Position numbers and translations under genes: made by a program | Notes under the pieces: generated by a model | The model's input: the letters and a program-made list of their open reading frames with translations, nothing else | Databases searched by the model: none | Told to the model about the DNA's origin: nothing | Assembly: GCA_958450325.1 (NCBI GenBank) | Contig: OY288247.1 | Coordinates: 11,894,429-11,958,428, forward strand | Length of the DNA: 64,000 nt | DNA from: Agrostemma githago | Taxonomy: Eukaryota > Streptophyta > Magnoliopsida > Caryophyllales > Caryophyllaceae | Reading direction: 5' to 3' | Shown here: positions 60,285-64,000 of the stretch, in pieces | Layout: every line of letters starts with the position of its first letter | Position numbering within the stretch: position 1 is the first letter of the stretch

Positions 60285-62012
60285 CTACTCGTACATTTTG
60301 CCCTTTCCCTTATCTTTCGGGTCACGTGGAGCCCGAGGCCGACGGGGTGGGGGCGAACGTTCCCTAATCACAAGGGGAACTTCCTTTGCTCGAACCCGCT
60401 TCTTCGATTTTGGGTTTTCCACCCTTTGCACCGGTTCCAGCCGAGCCCTAACCGGCTCGGGGAGTCTTTCTCGAGGACCAAGTCGATCCTTAGCAGCCAG
60501 TCTTGGCCCTAGTCTCCTTTCTAAGTCCATCTGGGGGCTCACCTTCCCCCGTGCACCCTTATTACTGGACCCTTCAGTCTGAGTCTTAGATCTTCTTTTC
60601 TGACCTGTCGAAGTATCTCCCTCAGTAAAGAAGCTCCTATTGTCCTTAGCATGCTCCCGGCGTAACAGGTCATAAGCCTCGTCAATTTTCAGAGCAGCCC
60701 GGGTCTTAGCTGAGTCAGCCCGGGTCCATCTTACATAAGAATCGGTTACCCAGATCGAATGAGAATTTTTAAGAACAGGCCAAGTAGCTCGTGTATACCA
60801 CCTTTGCATCCAGGTGTCACACATCACGTCTGTTAGCTGAGTAGACTCACTCACAACGGCCTCGATTTCTGGGATTCTTTGCGCCCGACCATATTGCCTA
60901 AGTATGCGATCGGGAAAGAGGTGAATTGTCTGCCTAAAAGATAGGATTACCTGATATCTAGCCCTATCTCGAGATTCCAGACCAGTCCAAAGGTAAATCG
61001 GCCACCATGGCACGGCCCAGCGGATCAACAGGCCTCCATGGAAAGATAGCACCTCACCCCAGTATTTTCGGGTATTGAAGCGGGAAAAGGCAATAGCTCG
61101 TCTCCTTGACATAACTTGCCTGGGTTGATATCGGCTCACATTTAAGGGAGGATCCAAGATCGATAACCTCTCGAATAGCCACAGCTGAAAAAAAATCCGA
61201 AAAAATCAAAATTGCAAAAATCGTCAAAATCACGTAAAAAAAAAACGTGAAAAGGCGTGAAAACCGAGAAAACCGCAGAAGCCGGAAAATCGGGAAAAAA
61301 CCGCGCAAAACCGGAAAAATGGGAGAAGCCGGAAATTCAAAAATTCAAAAAATTCAAAAAATCAGCATACCTGTAGAAGCCGAGTACTCCCAGTTAGCCG
61401 AATTGACGGATCTCTCTTACGATTATCCAAGCCTTGAATAATCTCCCCTGTAATCAGCCAAGCCGGGCTGTGCTCCGTCTCCATCAGGTCAGCCACGGTG
61501 AAAAGTTTAACGTGGCCCATGCAAGATAACAAGTCCATATGCCCTTCGAAGGCATAAACATGGAGCATACAAAAAGTGAAGGCCCTACGGCTATGAACCG
61601 GCCTGACCCGGACGTCATCTGGATTCATGAATTTTTCAGCCAGGTCGATCAGGGAAACGGTATCTCCTTCTAGCATACGGGATACCTCCATATGGGAAAG
61701 CCCTAAAAATTCCCTTAACTTCCTCCTTGGGTCAGAAACCGAAAAAGGGATAGCAGGGCGAAGTATAGGATTCCATCCTCCTGCAGCAGCAATTTCCTCA
61801 GGAATAGGGCAAATCTCTCCTCGAGGAAAACTAAATACATGATATGTGTCATCCCAATAGGATAGGCAAGCATCCAAGAAGTGGCAGTCTACTTGCATCT
61901 GACGGATCACGAACAATTGGGTAACGCCATTCTGATTTAGGATAGCCCTATCGGCATCCCTAAAATATTTGGACCACTCGTGCAACATTCCGACTAATCG
62001 GTCGATTCCCAT
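60285..62012 (-). CDS. Antisense plant mobile domain (PMD) protein gene, copy 2, two exons
   Basis: Exon 1 62012-61371 (214 codons) and exon 2 61184-60285 (299 codons plus TAG) join in phase 0 across a 186-bp intron with CAG|GTATGC donor and T-tract CAG acceptor. The product of about 513 residues begins MGIDRLVGMLHEWSKYF. PMD-like features: YWDDTYHVFSFPRGEICPIP and EEIAAAGGW, then, across the splice, LLQ+LWLFERLSIL as in the domain's closing LQLWxWER motif. The C-terminus is strongly basic (KSKKRVRAK, PPPRRPRAPR), suggesting nuclear entry. Antisense open frames at this position are known in Ogre/Retand elements; the function is not known. A TATA box lies 100 bp upstream. Confidence 0.82.
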
Positions 62013-62111
62013 ATTTGATTTGCTAAAAGAAAGAATAAATTTTTCAGGGCTTATTCTTTTCTTTAATTAAGGAATTGGGAGGATTATGAAAATTTATGAA
62101 GCAAGAAGGGG

Positions 62112-62119
62112 TATTTATA
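62112..62119 (-). promoter_or_regulatory. TATA box of the antisense gene, copy 2
   Basis: TATAAATA on the minus strand, 100 bp before ATG, conserved with copy 1. Confidence 0.55.
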
Positions 62120-62655
62120 GCATGAAAATAAATTCTCCTCCTCACCTTAGGATTCCCAATCCTAGAGCATTTAGCATACAAGCCATTGTCCTAAGGTTTA
62201 GCTAAGTCATCCCGAGCATTCCTATTCCTTTTCAAAGTCAAAACAAAAATTCTCTAATTTTTCAAAGACTTTTTACTCAAAATTCAAACCTTTTCTCAAA
62301 ATTTTTATTCCCCAGCACGAGTCATTATTCCTACAAATATTACATGCAAAATTTTGCAGCTTTGCATAAATATGTACAGGACGACTCAAGCAGGACCATG
62401 CAATTTGCATAACTCCCCAGCGGCATTTAACAAGATGAGCCGACATACAGGCCCATTTTAAGTCTCATGCGACGAATTCCCCCACGGAGTTATCATCAAT
62501 TCAGGTACATTTCTAGCCTATGGCCGGCGGGCCCTCCACGCAGGTCTAATGGACCTTAAACGACCCGACCGGAAGCTGCCAGGTTTTAATCCTTGATTGA
62601 CCTGGTAGCTACCCTGACTTTCGCCCTGTCCAAGCCTCAGTCAGAGTGGGGGCTC
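62120..62655. other. Non-coding stretch and polypurine tract before LTR 3
   Basis: Near-identical to 49,632-50,167. Polypurine tract at 62,639-62,655. Confidence 0.7.
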
Positions 62656-64000
62656 TGTAGACACCCACATTTTGACCGCCAGGTGTCTATAGTAGTTTCC
62701 GACAAACACCCGATGATGATCGGACGCTAACGTGCTCTAACGTACTCGGAAATGGGCTCGAAATGATGGACATTTGGCCTAGGCATTTTAGGGAGTACAA
62801 ATCTCACAAAACCAACCTCAAAATCAGGCCCAGTGGGTCGTTTCGAGTCAAATAACACTAATTTGGGTTGAATCCGTCACCAGGGGTAAAACCGTCTTTT
62901 AGCGACCGAGTCAAATCCCGGTCAAAGACATTTCCCGAAACCCGTGGGTCCACCGTGACATCTCACACGGTTGGTTCACACTCCAACTCTACAAAAATCA
63001 GCCATACAAAAAATAATAAACAATTCTGTTTAAGGTAGAATTCGATCCCGAGTAGGAATCCTATCCGAGAACCGACTCAGACACCCAACCGAGTGCAACC
63101 ACTCGGCCAAGTACCCAAATCAGCCGGTTTTTTCCCCTTTTCTTCCTACACAAGAAAACGGAATTCTCGTTCTCCTCAGCTTCTTACTCAAGCGGTAATT
63201 CTAGCTCAAACAGGAATCCTATTCAAAAACCGATTCGAGCATCCGACCGAGTGTAAAACACTCGGCCGAAACAGCCCAAAACAGTAGCAAAACACCCGGT
63301 TTCCCTTTCTTCCTCTAAAAGAAAGCGGAATTCTTATTTCCCTCAAATTCTCTCGTTTCCTATCCTAAGTGGTAGTCAAACTCTCCTAAGTCAAGGTCGG
63401 GAATCCCTATAAATAGGACCTCCCGTCCAACACAAAAAATAACGTTTCTACACATCCATTACACCGAAAAACATTCATTGACACCAATTAACCATCAATA
63501 ATTTACCGAAATTATACACATACACACACGATTTTTCAGCAACAGTTATCTAGCATCCCGACACACATAATTCCTTAGCATCGTTAGACCGATATTACGT
63601 CACAAACCCGAAGGAAAACCGGTTCCCACACCCGAGCCTTCACCCGTCCGAACCTTCACCTTAGCCGAACCAAATCTCGACGCTCCCGTGCCTAGCCACA
63701 TTCCGACGAGTCCCGATCCGAGTCAACAAGAGCATGTAGGTTGAGGGTGCAACAAAACCCGATTTCTTCCTTTCTCTCCTTCTCTTTTCTTCGTCCGTTT
63801 TTACGGGTCTAGAGTCGTTTTTTTTTATTTTCCTAATATCGTTATTAACGAAAAACTATTTTCATAACGTATATTCTGAAAATATGATATCGATTCTTCC
63901 ATAATCGAATATTATATCGAAAGGAATTATATTAAGGTTTCGACGATACTAAAAATCGTTACATCTTTTCTTCATTCAAAAATTCTTTTCTTTTCTCGTT
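62656..64000 (+). repeat. LTR 3 of the tandem array, cut by the window edge
   Basis: First 1,345 bp of the LTR, with the same start and TATA box as LTRs 1 and 2. The window ends before the place of the 294-bp deletion, so it cannot be grouped with LTR 1 or LTR 2. Confidence 0.93.

Larger units (their letters stand above)
37380..64000 (+). mobile_element. Tandem array of an autonomous Tat-clade (Ogre/Retand-like) Ty3/gypsy element
   Basis: Layout: LTR 37380-39989, interior 39990-50167, LTR 50168-52483, interior 52484-62655, LTR from 62656 to beyond the window. The two interiors are nearly identical (10,178 and 10,172 bp; gag and pol have no relative indel). Three LTRs sharing two interiors is the product expected from unequal recombination between LTRs. 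Two RNase H domains, a tRNA-Arg-like primer site and an antisense gene after pol place it in the Tat clade. The insertion target is the sibling element's interior (left flank GGTTG). Confidence 0.9.

Overview
The window reads as nuclear DNA of a flowering plant: split genes with GT/AG introns, very large LTR retrotransposons nested in one another, Mutator-like transposon genes, minisatellites and AT-rich spacers. I see no single-copy housekeeping gene, rRNA or tRNA gene. The gene families fit a eudicot, possibly Caryophyllales; that placement is an inference.

Left third (1 to about 20,140): remains of a Mutator-like element with two convergent genes. A FAR1/MULE-type transposase fragment runs rightward (1-1300, frameshifted). 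A multi-exon Ulp1 (peptidase C48)-like gene runs leftward (17,716 to 2,344). It encodes an N-terminal plant-mobile-domain-like region and two tandem C48 domains. The upstream domain keeps the Cys nucleophile and the downstream one has Ser there. A 9,617-bp Ty3/gypsy element (4,102-13,718) with matched LTRs and a TTCTT target duplication sits inside one exon; the reading frame would be continuous without it. A 22-bp minisatellite fills the introns and the spacer between the two genes.

20,140-24,881: AT-rich DNA with two nested elements that have inverted ends, degenerate repeats, and a 125-bp-arm foldback cut off by the next retrotransposon. 24,882-37,379: minus-strand, gag-less retroelements. 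One is complete (LTR 24,882-27,031, interior, LTR 31,380-33,533). It abuts a truncated LTR and partial interior of a sibling.

37,380-64,000: an autonomous Tat-clade (Ogre/Retand-like) Ty3/gypsy element in a tandem LTR-interior-LTR-interior-LTR array. Each interior has gag, pro-RT-RNaseH-archaeal-type RNaseH-integrase in the -1 frame, and downstream an antisense two-exon gene with its own TATA box, encoding a plant mobile domain protein of about 513 residues. The first interior carries several disabling changes; the second is open throughout.

The three retroelement families share LTR termini, a tRNA-Arg-like primer site and an identical polypurine tract. The gag-only and gag-less elements could therefore be mobilised by the autonomous one. 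The array shows LTR recombination, internal deletion and non-autonomous derivatives side by side.
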